Origin: RPRB01 sp035519675
GTDB lineage: Bacteria; Myxococcota; Myxococcia; Myxococcales; Myxococcaceae
Direction of reading: 5' to 3'
DNA: 64,000 nucleotides
Assembly (NCBI GenBank): GCA_035519675.1
Contig: DATIWB010000109.1
Coordinates: forward strand, 62,001 to 126,000
In this document: piece by piece, positions 26,598 to 35,957 of the stretch
Layout of the letters: each line of letters begins with the position of its first letter
How positions within the stretch are numbered: position 1 is the stretch's first letter
Program-made: the position numbers and the translations under genes
Notes under the pieces: model-generated
What the model was told of the DNA's origin: nothing
Database searches by the model: none
Seen by the model: only the letters and a program-made list of their open reading frames with translations

Positions 26598-27353
26598 GTG
26601 CTGGACATCCTCCTTGGCCTAACGCTCGCTGGCTCTTCCTCGGCAGGCACCGCGCTCGACATCCACTCCTTCCAGGTCGTGAAGCAAAGTTCCGGGCCGG
26701 TCGACTACTACACCGTCGAGACCGGCCCCGATGGGACGTACCTCGCAGCGCGGTACCGGCCCCCGCTGGACACGGTGGTCCGAGGCATCGAGATTCCGGA
26801 GGGCCTTCGGCGCACGGTCAGCGGGATCCAATGGCGTTGGCGGGTCCACGCGTTTCCCAAGGGGGCCGACGACTGCAATCCAAAAGTGGGCGATGCCGCA
26901 GGCGGAGTTCACGTCACCTTCAAGGCTGGGCAGAAGGTGATGATCATCAAGTACGTGTGGAACTCCACCGGTCCGGCTGACCGCAGTTGCGAACTCGTCG
27001 ACACGCTGTTCTTCGCCAAGCGGGATGTGGTCCTCCGCGCGGGCGGTTCGACCGGGACCTGGCAAACGGAGACGGTGGATCCTCGTGCGGACTTCGTGCG
27101 CCTGTTCGGAGGCAAGCTCGAGTCCGTTCCGGACTTCGTGGGCCTGGGCGTGCTCACCGATGGGGACGCGACGCATTCGGTGAGCGAGGCGGACTACGCC
27201 GACTTCGTTCTGCTCGAAACCCGACGCGGCAACGACGCCGGGCGATTCTGGCCGGGTCGCAGAAGAGCACGTGACGCTCCGATGCGACCAGGCCCAAGAG
27301 GAGCAACGCCCGGCACAGACCCCGGGCACTGCTCTCCGGATACCGGGTCCTAG
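26598..27353 (+). CDS. DUF3047-family exported protein
   Basis: A 251-residue product with a possible short signal peptide (LDILLGLTLAGSSSAGTA). The body resembles DUF3047: a beta-rich stretch with IQWRWRVHAFPKGADDCNPK, then GDAAGGVHVTF, KYVWNS, and WQTETVDPRADFVRLFGGKL with a final VLTDGDATHSVSEADYADF. The family's role is unknown. The GTG start at 26598 follows ggaggtg at good spacing. After about residue 210 the sequence becomes Arg/Pro-rich, unlike the family, which suggests that the last 40 residues arose by a frameshift or read-through. Its end overlaps the convergent FadL-like gene by four bases. Confidence 0.6.
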   Translation: MLDILLGLTLAGSSSAGTALDIHSFQVVKQSSGPVDYYTVETGPDGTYLAARYRPPLDTVVRGIEIPEGLRRTVSGIQWRWRVHAFPKGADDCNPKVGDAAGGVHVTFKAGQKVMIIKYVWNSTGPADRSCELVDTLFFAKRDVVLRAGGSTGTWQTETVDPRADFVRLFGGKLESVPDFVGLGVLTDGDATHSVSEADYADFVLLETRRGNDAGRFWPGRRRARDAPMRPGPRGATPGTDPGHCSPDTGS

Positions 27354-28735
27354 AACTTGAAGGACACGGACATGATCACGCTGAAGGTGTCGAGCGTGAT
27401 CTCCGCGTGCTCACCCGCGATCGGCACGTCCGCGGGCTCGAGATCGTCGGTGGCTTTCCCGTGCTCCCATCCGAGCCCGAGCGACCCTGAGACCTTCTCG
27501 GCGTGGAATGAGATACCGCCCCGGAACCCAATCAGATCCACGCGGCGGAAGACCGGGGTGTCCAGATCCACCGGGGAGTGATCGAGGTACATCCCGCCAC
27601 TGAGGCTGACGGCGGGCGAGAGCATGAGATGCGCCCCGAAGCTCCAGTTCCAGACCGGCCGCGCGCGGTAGGTGATCGAGGGAAAGGGGATCTCGCTCGC
27701 CACCGGAGCGCCCGAGGTCGTATCGACCAGCCGTGCGGTCTTCTCCGAGCTGAAGAGCGGATACTCGTGCGTTCCGGTGTGCCATCGCAGGTCGATCTCG
27801 AACCTGAGCCGCCAGAACTCGACCGCCGTTCCGAGGCCGATATCCGCAGGAAGACGATATTGAAACCGCGGGTCGGTGTCCTGAAAGAAGATCTGCTGGG
27901 TGCCGGCATTGAGGTTGGTCAGTGACTCGTACGTGAACGATCCTCCGTTGAGAAGCTTGAGGCCGGGGGTTCGAGCCGTCATCCCCAAGGCGAGCCACGA
28001 CAGAGGCTCCCACTGCACGCCGGCCACTGCGCGGAGCTGAAGGGTGGAACCGCCGGCGGTGATGTTGCGGATCGTCCCCTGACTGGTACTCGCCGCGGTC
28101 AGTTCGCCCGAGAGCTGACCGGATTCGGAGATGGTGGTGTAAGGGAACTCGAGCGCCGCACCTAAGCGCAGGTTGCTGACCGCTGCCCATCCGACGGTGA
28201 CGCTGGGAACCAGCATATCGAGGGCCGAGCCAACCGCATAGGAGACCCGCTGCCCCGGCGCACCCGCAGTGCTGGCGACGGCATTCTGATGCCAGTGAAT
28301 CGGTTCGGCGACCGCGAAGCCAAGCCGGACCTTCTCCCACCGAATGACCTCGTTGCCGAGCACGACGCCGATGGAACTCGGGAGCCCCTCGAAGCTCGAC
28401 ACCGGCGTGGAGTGCTGGAACCCGCTCCCGCCGAGTGTGGTCAGCTGGTAGCCCTGGACGCTCGCGCTGAGCACGCTGCGCTGCACGAGAGCGATTCCTG
28501 CCGGGTTGTAGAAGAGGGCGGTGACGCTGCGCACGCGCGCAATGTACGCCCCTCCTTCGAGCGCCTCTTCGAGACCGGGGTAGATTCGGTCGTAGTTCGG
28601 AAGCAGTAGCGTGGGCGGGAGGACGACCTGCGCGCGAGAGGTTCCCCCGACCAGGAAGAGGAGAAGAAGCGTCCGGCTCGGCCATCGCGCGATGCCACGG
28701 TGATGTGAGAACTCACATCTCTTCAGCCCGTTCAT
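27350..28735 (-). CDS. OmpP1/FadL-like outer-membrane channel
   Basis: A 461-residue predicted beta-barrel that may import hydrophobic compounds such as fatty acids. A signal peptide (LLLLFLVGGTSRAQ) is followed by the family-typical early segment SVTALFYNPAGIALVQRS. Many amphipathic strands follow, and the C-terminal strand ends in phenylalanine (VIMSVSFKF), as barrels folded by the BAM complex do. The start at 28735 is the ATG closest to the signal peptide; the same frame stays open to 29170 but without domain content. No adjacent fatty-acid gene is present. Confidence 0.75.
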   Translation of the reverse strand: MNGLKRCEFSHHRGIARWPSRTLLLLFLVGGTSRAQVVLPPTLLLPNYDRIYPGLEEALEGGAYIARVRSVTALFYNPAGIALVQRSVLSASVQGYQLTTLGGSGFQHSTPVSSFEGLPSSIGVVLGNEVIRWEKVRLGFAVAEPIHWHQNAVASTAGAPGQRVSYAVGSALDMLVPSVTVGWAAVSNLRLGAALEFPYTTISESGQLSGELTAASTSQGTIRNITAGGSTLQLRAVAGVQWEPLSWLALGMTARTPGLKLLNGGSFTYESLTNLNAGTQQIFFQDTDPRFQYRLPADIGLGTAVEFWRLRFEIDLRWHTGTHEYPLFSSEKTARLVDTTSGAPVASEIPFPSITYRARPVWNWSFGAHLMLSPAVSLSGGMYLDHSPVDLDTPVFRRVDLIGFRGGISFHAEKVSGSLGLGWEHGKATDDLEPADVPIAGEHAEITLDTFSVIMSVSFKF

Positions 28736-29506
28736 GAAGTTTGCCTCCGGTTTCGAAGAGCTGCCTTTCTGCGCAGAGTCCAGGCGCACGTCGCCGACGC
28801 TGACGCGCGGCGGCCCGTCGTCGGGAGGGCCAGGCGAGGACACCGCCGCCAGAACTCTGTCGCTGGCGAAAGTCTGCTCCCTCGGCCCGTCGCCGAACCG
28901 GGTTCCTCCTGGGGAACCTGAAGCAGAATGCCGCGGTGATGCGACTGGTGAAGGCGCGCCGAAAGGATGGCAACGCCTGATGCTCTCCTCCGAGGCGCGG
29001 GTTCGGGCGGCGATCAGCCAGGCGGTGAGCGGTTCAAGCCCCCAAAGGTGGCCTGTGCGCGGGCGGCGCAGCCGGGCACGGCTGGAGCGCTTCCCGGGCG
29101 ATATCCCAGGCGTGCGACAGCCTCTGCTCGCGCTCGGCGAACTCCTTGCGGATCTCCGCGATGCGCGCATCGATCTGCTTCTCCGTCTGCGGCTTCGCCT
29201 TGATGGCCTGCTGCTCGAGGGTCTGGACCTTCGGTCATCCTCGTGCTGCTGCTCGCCCTTCTCGAGGGCGCACGCGGCTCAACGGGTCCTGGTGCGTCCA
29301 GTGCAGAGGCCACCGTCGCCAGCTCCGGCTCCGCGGTCGAGCCCGACCGTTATGTCGGAACGTACCTCTATGGCGGGACCGATGCGGCCACCGACCATGC
29401 GACGCGCGGCATGCCGGGCCGTCGCGCAAATTCTGCACGCATCCCGTCTCGAGATTGCTGTGACAAGCTCCCGGAGCATTGTTCGCGCCGGCATGGGAGA
29501 CCGCAC
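28736..29506. other. 770-base gap with a coding remnant
   Basis: I see no intact gene here. Long frames exist on both strands but read as Arg/Pro/Ser-rich shadows. The only coding-like part is a minus-strand segment at 29034-29280, listed separately. The promoter of the FadL-like gene should lie at the left end and that of the HdeA-like gene at the right end. Confidence 0.4.
29034..29280 (-). pseudogene. Remnant of a small coiled-coil protein gene
   Basis: On the minus strand 29234-29034 is open for 66 codons and reads as a charged helix: KVQTLEQQAIKAKPQTEKQ continuing as IDARIAEIRKEFAEREQRLS. That composition is far from the Arg/Pro-rich shadow frames around it. The frame has no ATG, GTG or TTG start, and a TGA lies just upstream. 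An adjacent frame upstream reads LEKGEQQHEDDR, so a one-base indel probably broke a formerly continuous gene. No family can be named. Confidence 0.35.
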
Positions 29507-29836
29507 ATGGAACAAGGAAGTCTTTGCTGGGCAATGCTGAGCGGGTTGCTGTTCTTCTCCACGCCCCAAGCCGCGGACGCGCCGAGGCGCCTCGACGTCA
29601 AGAGCCTCAGCTGCCAGCAATGGCTCGAGCAACCCGACGACATTCGCCCCATGCTGGTGGCGTGGGTGCACGGCTACACTCGCGCCGGCGGCGAGAGCTG
29701 GATCCTCGATGTCGCCTCGGCGCGTGAATTCGTGGCCACGGTCCACGCGCGGTGCATGGAGATGCCCCAAGGTAGCTTCCGCTACCAGATCCTGGAGGTG
29801 TCTAAGCAACGCCAGGCCGAAGCAAAGAAGAAGTAG
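29507..29836 (+). CDS. HdeA/HdeB-like periplasmic protein
   Basis: A 109-residue protein with signal peptide (LCWAMLSGLLFFSTPQAAD). The mature part has the HdeA/B pattern: a first cysteine in SLSCQQWLEQPDDIRP, then MLVAWVHGYTRAGG, then a second cysteine in VATVHARCMEMPQGSF, which would give the single disulphide of these acid-activated chaperones. A Lys-rich tail ends the protein. Enteric HdeA protects periplasmic proteins at very low pH; here the function is inferred from similarity. The ATG at 29507 is chosen because the signal peptide starts there. An HdeD-like gene lies 5 kb downstream in the same accessory region. Confidence 0.65.
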   Translation: MEQGSLCWAMLSGLLFFSTPQAADAPRRLDVKSLSCQQWLEQPDDIRPMLVAWVHGYTRAGGESWILDVASAREFVATVHARCMEMPQGSFRYQILEVSKQRQAEAKKK

Positions 29837-29951
29837 TTTTCGTTGGGAAATTGGTGGCACGGCCGATGCTTGTCGAAGCGCGAGCGACTCCAGACAAGCG
29901 ACGGCCAGAACGAAGTTGCCGTGATTGCCGCCAGCGAAGGAGAGGAAAGCC

Positions 29952-30884
29952 ATGACCACGCTGGAAGGGAGACCGACAGCTCCGTCGCGGCGCAGGACCT
30001 CGCCCGGCAGACCAGTCAGGAGTTCGTGGCTCGTGGCTCTGTCCATCGTGGCAGTGGCCGGAGGCCTCTGCCAGGCCTCGGCGGCGCCGTCACCGGATCG
30101 GCCCGAGCAGGCCCTGGCCGGCCAGGCCCCGCCGTACTACGCGGTCACGCTGCAGGACGGTGGAACGCAGGATCTGGAGTTGCTCATCGGGCAGGAGGTC
30201 TGGGACGAGCTCAAGGCCAAAGGGGAAATCGTCGCCACCTCACCGCTGTACGACACCCTGCGGCCACTCGCCGACCGCATCACCCCGGCGGCGCAGCCCC
30301 AGTATGCGTATCCATTTCGCTTCCACCTCGTTCACGAGCAACAGCCGAACGCGTTCTCCGTGCCGGGAGGAAACCTCTACGTGGTCGATGCCTTGCTCTT
30401 CTTCGTGAAGAACCATGAGGAGCTGGCCGGCACGCTGTGCCACGAGCTCGCCCACACCATTCACCACGACTCGATGCAGAAGCTCGAGCAGCAATACCGG
30501 CAGATCCTTCGCGAGCTGGGAGCGGCGATCCTGCTCGGACCGACGCGGGCACACCTCTTGGCCATCGCCCTGCTGAGCGAGCTCAAGTCGAAGGGATACT
30601 CGCGTGACGTCGAGATGCGCGCTGACCTGACCGGGGCGGACATCTGTGCCTCGGCTGGCCTGAATCCCTGGGGGCTGGTCTGGCTATTCCAGGACTTCAA
30701 GGACTCCCGGCAAAGGGAGGGGCCGGAGCTGCTGTCCGACCACCCGAATGACGAGCATCGCATCAAGGCACTGAAGGAGCACTTCCGGAAGAACCCGGAG
30801 GTCTTCGCGAAGTTCAACCCTGACCCCGCCTCGGCCACGGTGATGAAGCTTCCGCAGGACACCGCGGAGACGTTCGCGCGCTAA
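29952..30884 (+). CDS. M48-family zinc metalloprotease, exported
   Basis: A 310-residue protein with an N-terminal basic stretch and hydrophobic segment (about 25-45) that acts as signal or anchor. The catalytic motif HELAH is at 164-168, and a downstream acidic motif in SRDVEMRADLTGADI would supply the third zinc ligand. Further features fit peptidase M48 of the BepA/Oma87-associated type: NAFSVPGGNLYV before the active site and SDHPNDEHRIKAL after it. Such proteases degrade misassembled envelope proteins. The ATG at 29952 follows aaggagagg at good spacing; an upstream ATG at 29925 is less likely. Confidence 0.85.
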   Translation: MTTLEGRPTAPSRRRTSPGRPVRSSWLVALSIVAVAGGLCQASAAPSPDRPEQALAGQAPPYYAVTLQDGGTQDLELLIGQEVWDELKAKGEIVATSPLYDTLRPLADRITPAAQPQYAYPFRFHLVHEQQPNAFSVPGGNLYVVDALLFFVKNHEELAGTLCHELAHTIHHDSMQKLEQQYRQILRELGAAILLGPTRAHLLAIALLSELKSKGYSRDVEMRADLTGADICASAGLNPWGLVWLFQDFKDSRQREGPELLSDHPNDEHRIKALKEHFRKNPEVFAKFNPDPASATVMKLPQDTAETFAR

Positions 30885-30970
30885 GGAAGGCGCACACGCT
30901 GCAGCCATCGGCGCCGTGGGTGCGCCGACGTTCCGAACCGCGAGTCCGTGGCGTGAAAGGCTGCACGATC

Positions 30971-32294
30971 GTGGAACACGGGACCGTCCAGGACCCGGCC
31001 GCCGCCGGTTTGACCACCGAGAACGCCAAGGACCGGCTGGCCCGCGAGGGACCCAACGCTGTTGCAGTCCAGAAGCGCGCCTCGGTGCTCCGACAGCTCG
31101 CGGCGAGCGTCTCCAGCCCGCTGCTCGGGATTCTGCTGGTGGCTGCGGCCGCCTCCGCCGCCCTCGGCCAGAAGGTGGATGCGGCGATCATCGTGACGAT
31201 TCTCGCTCTGAGCACGGGCCTGGACTTCGTCCAGTCGTACCGGTCGGCCCGTGCGGTCGAGCGCCTCCGGGCCCAAGTGGCGCCCACTGCCACCGTGCTG
31301 CGCGACGGCCGGTGGGTCGAGCTTCCGCGAAGCGAGCTCGTTCCGGGCGATGTGATCCGGCTCTCCGCCGGCGATCTGGTACCCGCCGATGCGCGGCTCC
31401 TGTCCGTCACGAGCTCCACGTGATGGAGGCCGCGCTCACCGGGGAGTCGCTTCCTGTGGAGAGGCAACTCGGAGGCGCCGAGGTGGGTGGCCCGGTGAGG
31501 CGGGACTGGGTCTACGCCGGGACATCCGTGGCGAGCGGGACCGGTGAGGCGGTCATCGAGCGCACCGGGGCTCCAGCGCCGTCGACGTCGCGCGCGATGC
31601 GGCCGACATCGTGCTCCTCGATCGAGGACTCGACGTGCTCCATGCCGGCATCGTGGAGGGCCGGAAGTCCTTCGGCAATGTCATGAAGTACCTGCTGATG
31701 GAGACCAGCTCGAACTTCGGGAACATGCTGAGCATGGCGGTGGCCTCGCTCTTCCTGCCGTTCCTGCCCATGCTCCCGACCCAAATCCTGCTCAACAACT
31801 TCCTCTACGACCTCGCGCAGATCACGCTTCCGATGGACCGGGTGGACGCGTCCTACCTGGCTCGGCCGCAATGATGGGACATCGGAGCGGTCCGCCGATT
31901 CATGTTGATCGTGGGACCGGTGAGCTCGCTCTACGACTTTCTGACCTTCTGGGTGCTGCTCTCGGTCTTCCATGCCTCGGAGAGGCTCTTTCACGCCGGC
32001 TGGTTCGTCGAGTCGCTCGCCACCCAGGTGCTGGTGGTCTTCGTCATCCGCACCGCCGGGAATCCGCTGAAGAGCCGCCCGAGCCCGATGCTGACCGTCA
32101 CCGCGCTCGCCGTCGTCTCGTCCGGCGTCGTGCTGCCCTGGACGCCGCTCGCGGGCCCGCTGGGCTTCGAGCCTCTCCCCGCGACATTCTTGCTGTTCCT
32201 GGCCGTCGCCACCGCGACCTACTTGCTCGGGGTCCAGTGGGTGAAGGCCTGGCTACTGCCGAAGTTCACGCCCGCGGGCGTCGGGCAGGGGTAG
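30971..32294 (+). pseudogene. Broken MgtA/MgtB-type Mg2+ P-type ATPase
   Basis: The 5' part (to 31423) encodes the cation-ATPase N-domain and first helices (LTTENAKDRLAREGPN). A one-base shift then moves the frame to VMEAALTGESLPVER, the actuator-domain motif. At about 31566 the sequence jumps from VIERTGA to AVDVARDAADIVLLDR, so the phosphorylation domain with DKTGT and the nucleotide-binding domain are deleted. The C-terminal helices (NFGNMLSMAVASLFLPFLPM) follow, and a TGA at 31872-31874 interrupts them at a site where homologues have a basic residue. At least three lesions make it non-functional. The similarity pattern fits magnesium importers of the MgtA/B class. Confidence 0.85.
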
Positions 32295-32297
32295 GGC

Positions 32298-32720
32298 TCA
32301 GCGGGGCCAGATCTCCACCAGCGGCCGGACGAGCTCGGGCAGCTCGGCGTCCGAGATTCGCGCCCAGTCCTTCGGCACGCTGTTCCGGAGCCGGTCAGCG
32401 AGCCCCCGGGAAAGCCCCTGGCGCAGCAACCCGAGGAGCTTCGGGGGGGCGACCAGCACGAGATGCTGGAAACGGTTCTCCGCCTCGCCGCGCTCGAGCG
32501 CCTTCACCACCACGCGGGTAAAGTGTTCCTCCCACACCTCCGGCCGAGGATCGTCGCCGCCGTGCGTCCAGCCGTGCTCGGGTGAGCGGCGCGGGCCGGG
32601 CGGGGGGGCGTTCACCGTGCTTTGCATGCGCGGCAGCATCCCCGCGTCCTCCACCTCCAGAATCCGGGCGTGGTGCGCGTCCGCCACCACCACCCAGGTC
32701 GTTCCCTGACCCGTCGCCAT
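32298..32720 (-). CDS. Host-attachment-like protein (PF10116 type)
   Basis: A 140-residue cytoplasmic-looking protein. The N-terminus TTWVVVADAHHARILEVE and the later block HLVLVAPPKLLGLLRQGL then DWARISDAELPELVR match the family called protein required for attachment to host cells, described first from Agrobacterium and common in non-pathogens. The real function is unclear. The start at 32720 has a strong gggaggtga ribosome site. It ends three bases from the broken ATPase gene on the opposite strand. Related proteins often occur with general stress genes, which fits this neighbourhood. Confidence 0.75.
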   Translation of the reverse strand: MATGQGTTWVVVADAHHARILEVEDAGMLPRMQSTVNAPPPGPRRSPEHGWTHGGDDPRPEVWEEHFTRVVVKALERGEAENRFQHLVLVAPPKLLGLLRQGLSRGLADRLRNSVPKDWARISDAELPELVRPLVEIWPR

Positions 32721-33090
32721 GGGACGTCACCTCCCGGTGGGACATCCTGACCTCATCACGGTCCCGGCGCAGGGTGAAGGGGAGCGCGAAGTGTCGTGCA
32801 CCCCCCTGGCAGTCCCGGCCGACGCATCGGTCTCTAGTTCGACCCGCATCCTCATCCCGCTCGGCGTCGCACCGCCCGACTTCACCGGTGTTCACCCATC
32901 GCCGCCCGGCTCTCGCGCGTGGTCCGCGGCCTGCGCACGCGGAAGAGGCGCGCCTCGGCCCCCACAAGAGCCCCGTCACCAACCTCCTGACCACGGGGCC
33001 ACGTGCTGGTCGGGGGGATTGAATTCGAACCCAGCGGACCGCCTGCATCTCAAGGACGTGAAAGGTCGTCTCGAACGCTTGAGACAACGG
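32721..33090. other. 370-base gap, nothing recognised
   Basis: The region upstream of the host-attachment-like gene holds only Pro/Arg-rich shadow frames. I see no RNA gene, repeat or clear promoter in it. Confidence 0.4.
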
Positions 33091-33429
33091 TCATCGCCCA
33101 CTCTCCATTGCGCTCCCGAGTGACTTTCCGGCCGAGCTGCCCCTGACCGCCGCCCCGATCCGCGTCTCATGTAGCCCAATCAGCTGCGTGAGGTAGTACC
33201 CGGTGTGCGCGCCCAGATCGCCAACCGCCTTGGTGAGCTCGCCCTCACGAAACGTCTCCGAGCTTCCGTCAGGGAAGGTGGCTCCGATTCTCACCCGGCC
33301 GATCAGCGGGCGAGCGATCATGCCAACGTCATACAGCCACGGATTACGGTCTCCCTGGGCGTCGACTTGCTCCTTGAGGGCGTCCTCCGCGGTGTGGCTT
33401 CCATCGAGCTTCAAGATACAGACTTCCAT
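33091..33429 (-). CDS. Small conserved protein of unknown function
   Basis: A 112-residue protein with the opening MEVCILKLDGSHTAEDALKE and a block PWLYDVGMIARPLIGRVRI followed by ATFPDG, then LGAHTGYYLTQLIG. The N-terminal part resembles the ferredoxin-like start of DUF1269-type proteins, but the Gly-rich hydrophobic segment those proteins have is missing. The start has agaggg upstream. Function is unknown; its neighbour across a 716-base gap is an intact DUF1269-like gene. Confidence 0.55.
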   Translation of the reverse strand: MEVCILKLDGSHTAEDALKEQVDAQGDRNPWLYDVGMIARPLIGRVRIGATFPDGSSETFREGELTKAVGDLGAHTGYYLTQLIGLHETRIGAAVRGSSAGKSLGSAMESGR

Positions 33430-34145
33430 TGGATTGCCCTCTCTTCATGCGACGAAGCGGCACCCTCAATCGCCGCCTTCGCGCACGGCGTTCGCTAGTG
33501 CCCGCGATGAGGCGCCGCAAGGGACCGATCGTCGTACCACTCCGGATCCAGGGAAGAACGACGGCGCGGGACGGCGCGGCGAGCGAGTTCCAGCTGCTGG
33601 CTGTGGCTGCTACTCGTCGAGCCGGGTGGCCGTGTCGTCAAGCCGAGCGCGGAAGTGCAGCACGGGGCCAGCGGCAAGCTGGGGTCTCACCGAGAAGCGC
33701 CAGGAGGTGAGGTCTGCGGTGCGCCCGTACTTTGCCCGGGCGCGGAAGATGGCCATCTACGCTGCTTCTTCCACTGTGGCATTCATGGCCAGGACGTGGA
33801 CGGAGTGGAGCCCGTCTGGCGACTCCTGCCCAACTTTCAGTGGTTGCACTTCGAGAATGCACCTCGCTGGTGGATGTCTCGCCACTTCCAATGGCGGCTG
33901 GAGTGGATCACAGCGCGGCCGCAGGCCGGGAGGCTCCGCAGAACCTGCGCATGTCGCCTGTCGTCGATTCGCCCGTCTCGAGCGATTCCAGAGTTCGGGG
34001 AAGCCTGCGCCGTAGGCATGGTTCGTGAACGTTCGCATCCCGCGAACCTGCGCCCGCAACTGTCGCCTCGGGTGAGAGCCGCATGGCGCATGCGGCAGTT
34101 CGCAACGGTGCGAGACGGCGCTTCCGTCCGCGAAGGAGAACCTCG
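33430..34145. other. 716-base gap, nothing recognised
   Basis: Several frames of 80-170 codons exist on both strands, but none has family-like content, a plausible start with ribosome site, or membrane or signal segments. The right end contains a good ribosome site (gaaggagaac) for the gene at 34146. The gap may hold further decayed DNA of the accessory region. Confidence 0.4.
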
Positions 34146-34880
34146 ATGGATCGCATGCTAGTGGTCGTCTTTGCTGACGAGAAGAAGGCGTACGAGGGCA
34201 GGAGGGCGCTCTTGCAACTCGAGGCGGAGGGGAGCGTAGACGTCTACGCCTCCGCGGTGGTGGCAAAGGGCAGTGACGGAACGGCTGCAGTGAAGCAGGA
34301 GGATGGCGCCCCTTGGGGGACGTTGCTCGGCACCTCACTGGGAGTGATGGTCGGCTTGCTGGCTGGGCCTGTCGGCGCGGCGGCCGGCGCCGCGGCAGGC
34401 GCGGCCGCGACCGGCGCCGCAATCGGCGGCTTCGGCGGGGCGGCGCTTGGGTCGCTGGTGGACCTCGATCAATTGCGCATCGGTGATGATTTCATCGATG
34501 ACGTCCGCAAGGGCCTCGCGCCGGGGAAGGCAGCGGTGCTGGCGGAGGTGGAAGAGCAGTGGACCACCCCGGTCGATGTCCGGATGGAGCAGCTCGGGGG
34601 TACCGTCTACCGGCGGTCGTTGTCCGAGGTCCGGGACATCGCGGACGACGAGGACGCCGCGGCGATCAAGGCGGACATCGCACAGTTCAAGGCCGAACAC
34701 GCCCAGGCCAGCGCCGACCGAAAGGCCAAGATCCTGGACCGGATCAACCAGCTGGACTCCAAGCTCCAGGCCAGGATCCAGAGGGCGAAGGAGCGGCGCG
34801 AAGCCTCGAAGCGGGCGGCCCAGGCCAAGGCGGAGCGCGCCAAGGCGAAGGCCGCCCTCGCCCAGTCGCGAGCCCCGTGA
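34146..34880 (+). CDS. DUF1269-type membrane protein with charged tail
   Basis: A 244-residue protein. Residues 1-55 form a small alpha/beta domain (MLVVVFADEKKAYEGRRALL). Next comes a Gly/Ala-rich hydrophobic hairpin (about 58-105, LGVMVGLLAGPVGAAAGAAA) typical of DUF1269 and glycine-zipper proteins. Residues about 110-165 return to a folded domain with DDFIDDVRKGLAPGKAAVL. The last 75 residues are a Lys/Ala/Glu-rich coiled coil. The family is associated with envelope stress but has no established function. A gaaggag ribosome site precedes the ATG. The HdeD-like gene follows 16 bases downstream and is likely co-transcribed. Confidence 0.7.
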   Translation: MDRMLVVVFADEKKAYEGRRALLQLEAEGSVDVYASAVVAKGSDGTAAVKQEDGAPWGTLLGTSLGVMVGLLAGPVGAAAGAAAGAAATGAAIGGFGGAALGSLVDLDQLRIGDDFIDDVRKGLAPGKAAVLAEVEEQWTTPVDVRMEQLGGTVYRRSLSEVRDIADDEDAAAIKADIAQFKAEHAQASADRKAKILDRINQLDSKLQARIQRAKERREASKRAAQAKAERAKAKAALAQSRAP

Positions 34881-34896
34881 AGCGGAGGGAAGCGCC

Positions 34897-35490
34897 ATGA
34901 CCACGACAGCGAGTGGACAACGACCCATGCTCGACGAGGTCAAGCACCGCTCCGGATGGGCGGTGTTCATGGGACTCCTGACCGTTGCACTCGGGATCAT
35001 CCTGCTGATGTACCCGTTCGCCACTTCCACCGCGACGACCCTGTTCGTCGGCTGCGTCCTGACGCTTGTCGGGGTGGTGGAGATCGGTCTTGCGTTCGCG
35101 TCCCGGACGCCGGGGAACTTCTTTCTTCGGCTAGTCCTGGCGGTCCTCTACGGCTTCACCGGGATCGTGCTCATCGTGAATCCGTTCGCCGGGGCTGCGA
35201 GCCTGACGCTCTTCGTCGGGTGGATGCTGGTCCTGAGGGGCATCCTGGCGATGGTGGCCGCCTTCCAGATTCGGCCGCTGGAGGGCTGGGGCTGGTTCGT
35301 CGTTGATTCCCTGGCGAACCTCGCCGCTGGTGTCCTGATCATTGCCAGGTGGCCTTCGAGCACCTTCTGGGCGGTGGGGACGCTGGTGGGCGCATCGGTG
35401 CTGGTGACGGGGATCTCCCGGACCATCGTGGCCGCGCAAGTCAGGCGTGGGGCACGAGAGGTGGGACGGTTGACGAAGGCACCTGCGTGA
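34897..35490 (+). CDS. HdeD-like (DUF308) membrane protein
   Basis: A 197-residue protein with six hydrophobic helices in three similar pairs, for example AVFMGLLTVALGIILLMYPF, TTLFVGCVLTLVGVVEIGLA and VLYGFTGIVLIVNPFAG. This is the DUF308 arrangement of the HdeD family, first linked to acid resistance in Escherichia coli at high cell density. A cggaggga ribosome site precedes the ATG at 34897. It shares an operon with the DUF1269-like gene and is followed by a strong hairpin. Together with the HdeA/B-like gene it suggests a low-pH response, which remains inference. Confidence 0.82.
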   Translation: MTTTASGQRPMLDEVKHRSGWAVFMGLLTVALGIILLMYPFATSTATTLFVGCVLTLVGVVEIGLAFASRTPGNFFLRLVLAVLYGFTGIVLIVNPFAGAASLTLFVGWMLVLRGILAMVAAFQIRPLEGWGWFVVDSLANLAAGVLIIARWPSSTFWAVGTLVGASVLVTGISRTIVAAQVRRGAREVGRLTKAPA

Positions 35491-35504
35491 CAGGGACAGG
35501 CAAC

Positions 35505-35533
35505 AGGGCCACGGTCTCCCTGACCGTGGCCCT
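35505..35533 (+). terminator. Hairpin after the HdeD-like gene
   Basis: A perfect 11-bp stem, agggccacggt (35505-35515) with accgtggccct (35523-35533), closes a seven-base loop 15 bases after the stop codon. It is well placed as a terminator. There is no T-run, as is common in high-GC genomes. Confidence 0.6.
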
Positions 35534-35659
35534 CGTCGCGGCCGCAGCGGCCATCATTGGCCGGCCGGCTGGGCAGTGGCTTTGGAGCAGCAGCAGTAGC
35601 AGTCGCCGACGGATGTGAAGGCTCAGCTCGGCTCGCGCGGGTCTGGAATCGCTCCCGAC

Positions 35660-35957
35660 TTTGAGGCGATCTTCCGGTGCTCTTGCTCGGCGCATCCTCG
35701 CCCAGCGAGCGCCGAAGCACCAGGGCGATCTTGTCCGGCCACCAGGCCTGTTGCTGGTCGCGCAGCTCGAGGATGCCGACGACGATTTCCTCGCCTGTGG
35801 TGAGCGGAAAAGCGGGCGACGGCTCTGCTCGACGAGGCCCGTGTACCCCAGCCTGCGGAAGCGCCGAAGCCACTTGTGGCCGGTCTGCCGGGAGAATACG
35901 TACTCCGGGCAGAGCGCCGAGATGTTCGCCCCCGTCGCACTGCTCTTCCCAGGGCAC
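35660..35957 (-). pseudogene. IS481-like transposase remnant
   Basis: Minus-strand fragments in three frames match the N-terminal helix-turn-helix part of an IS481-family transposase. A GTG at 35957 opens VPWEE. A second frame gives ANISALCPEYVFSRQTGHKW followed by LRRFRRLGYTGLVEQSRRP. A third gives EEIVVGILELRDQQQAWWPD. The DDE catalytic core is absent. No terminal inverted repeats were seen. Frameshifts and truncation make it inactive. Confidence 0.65.
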
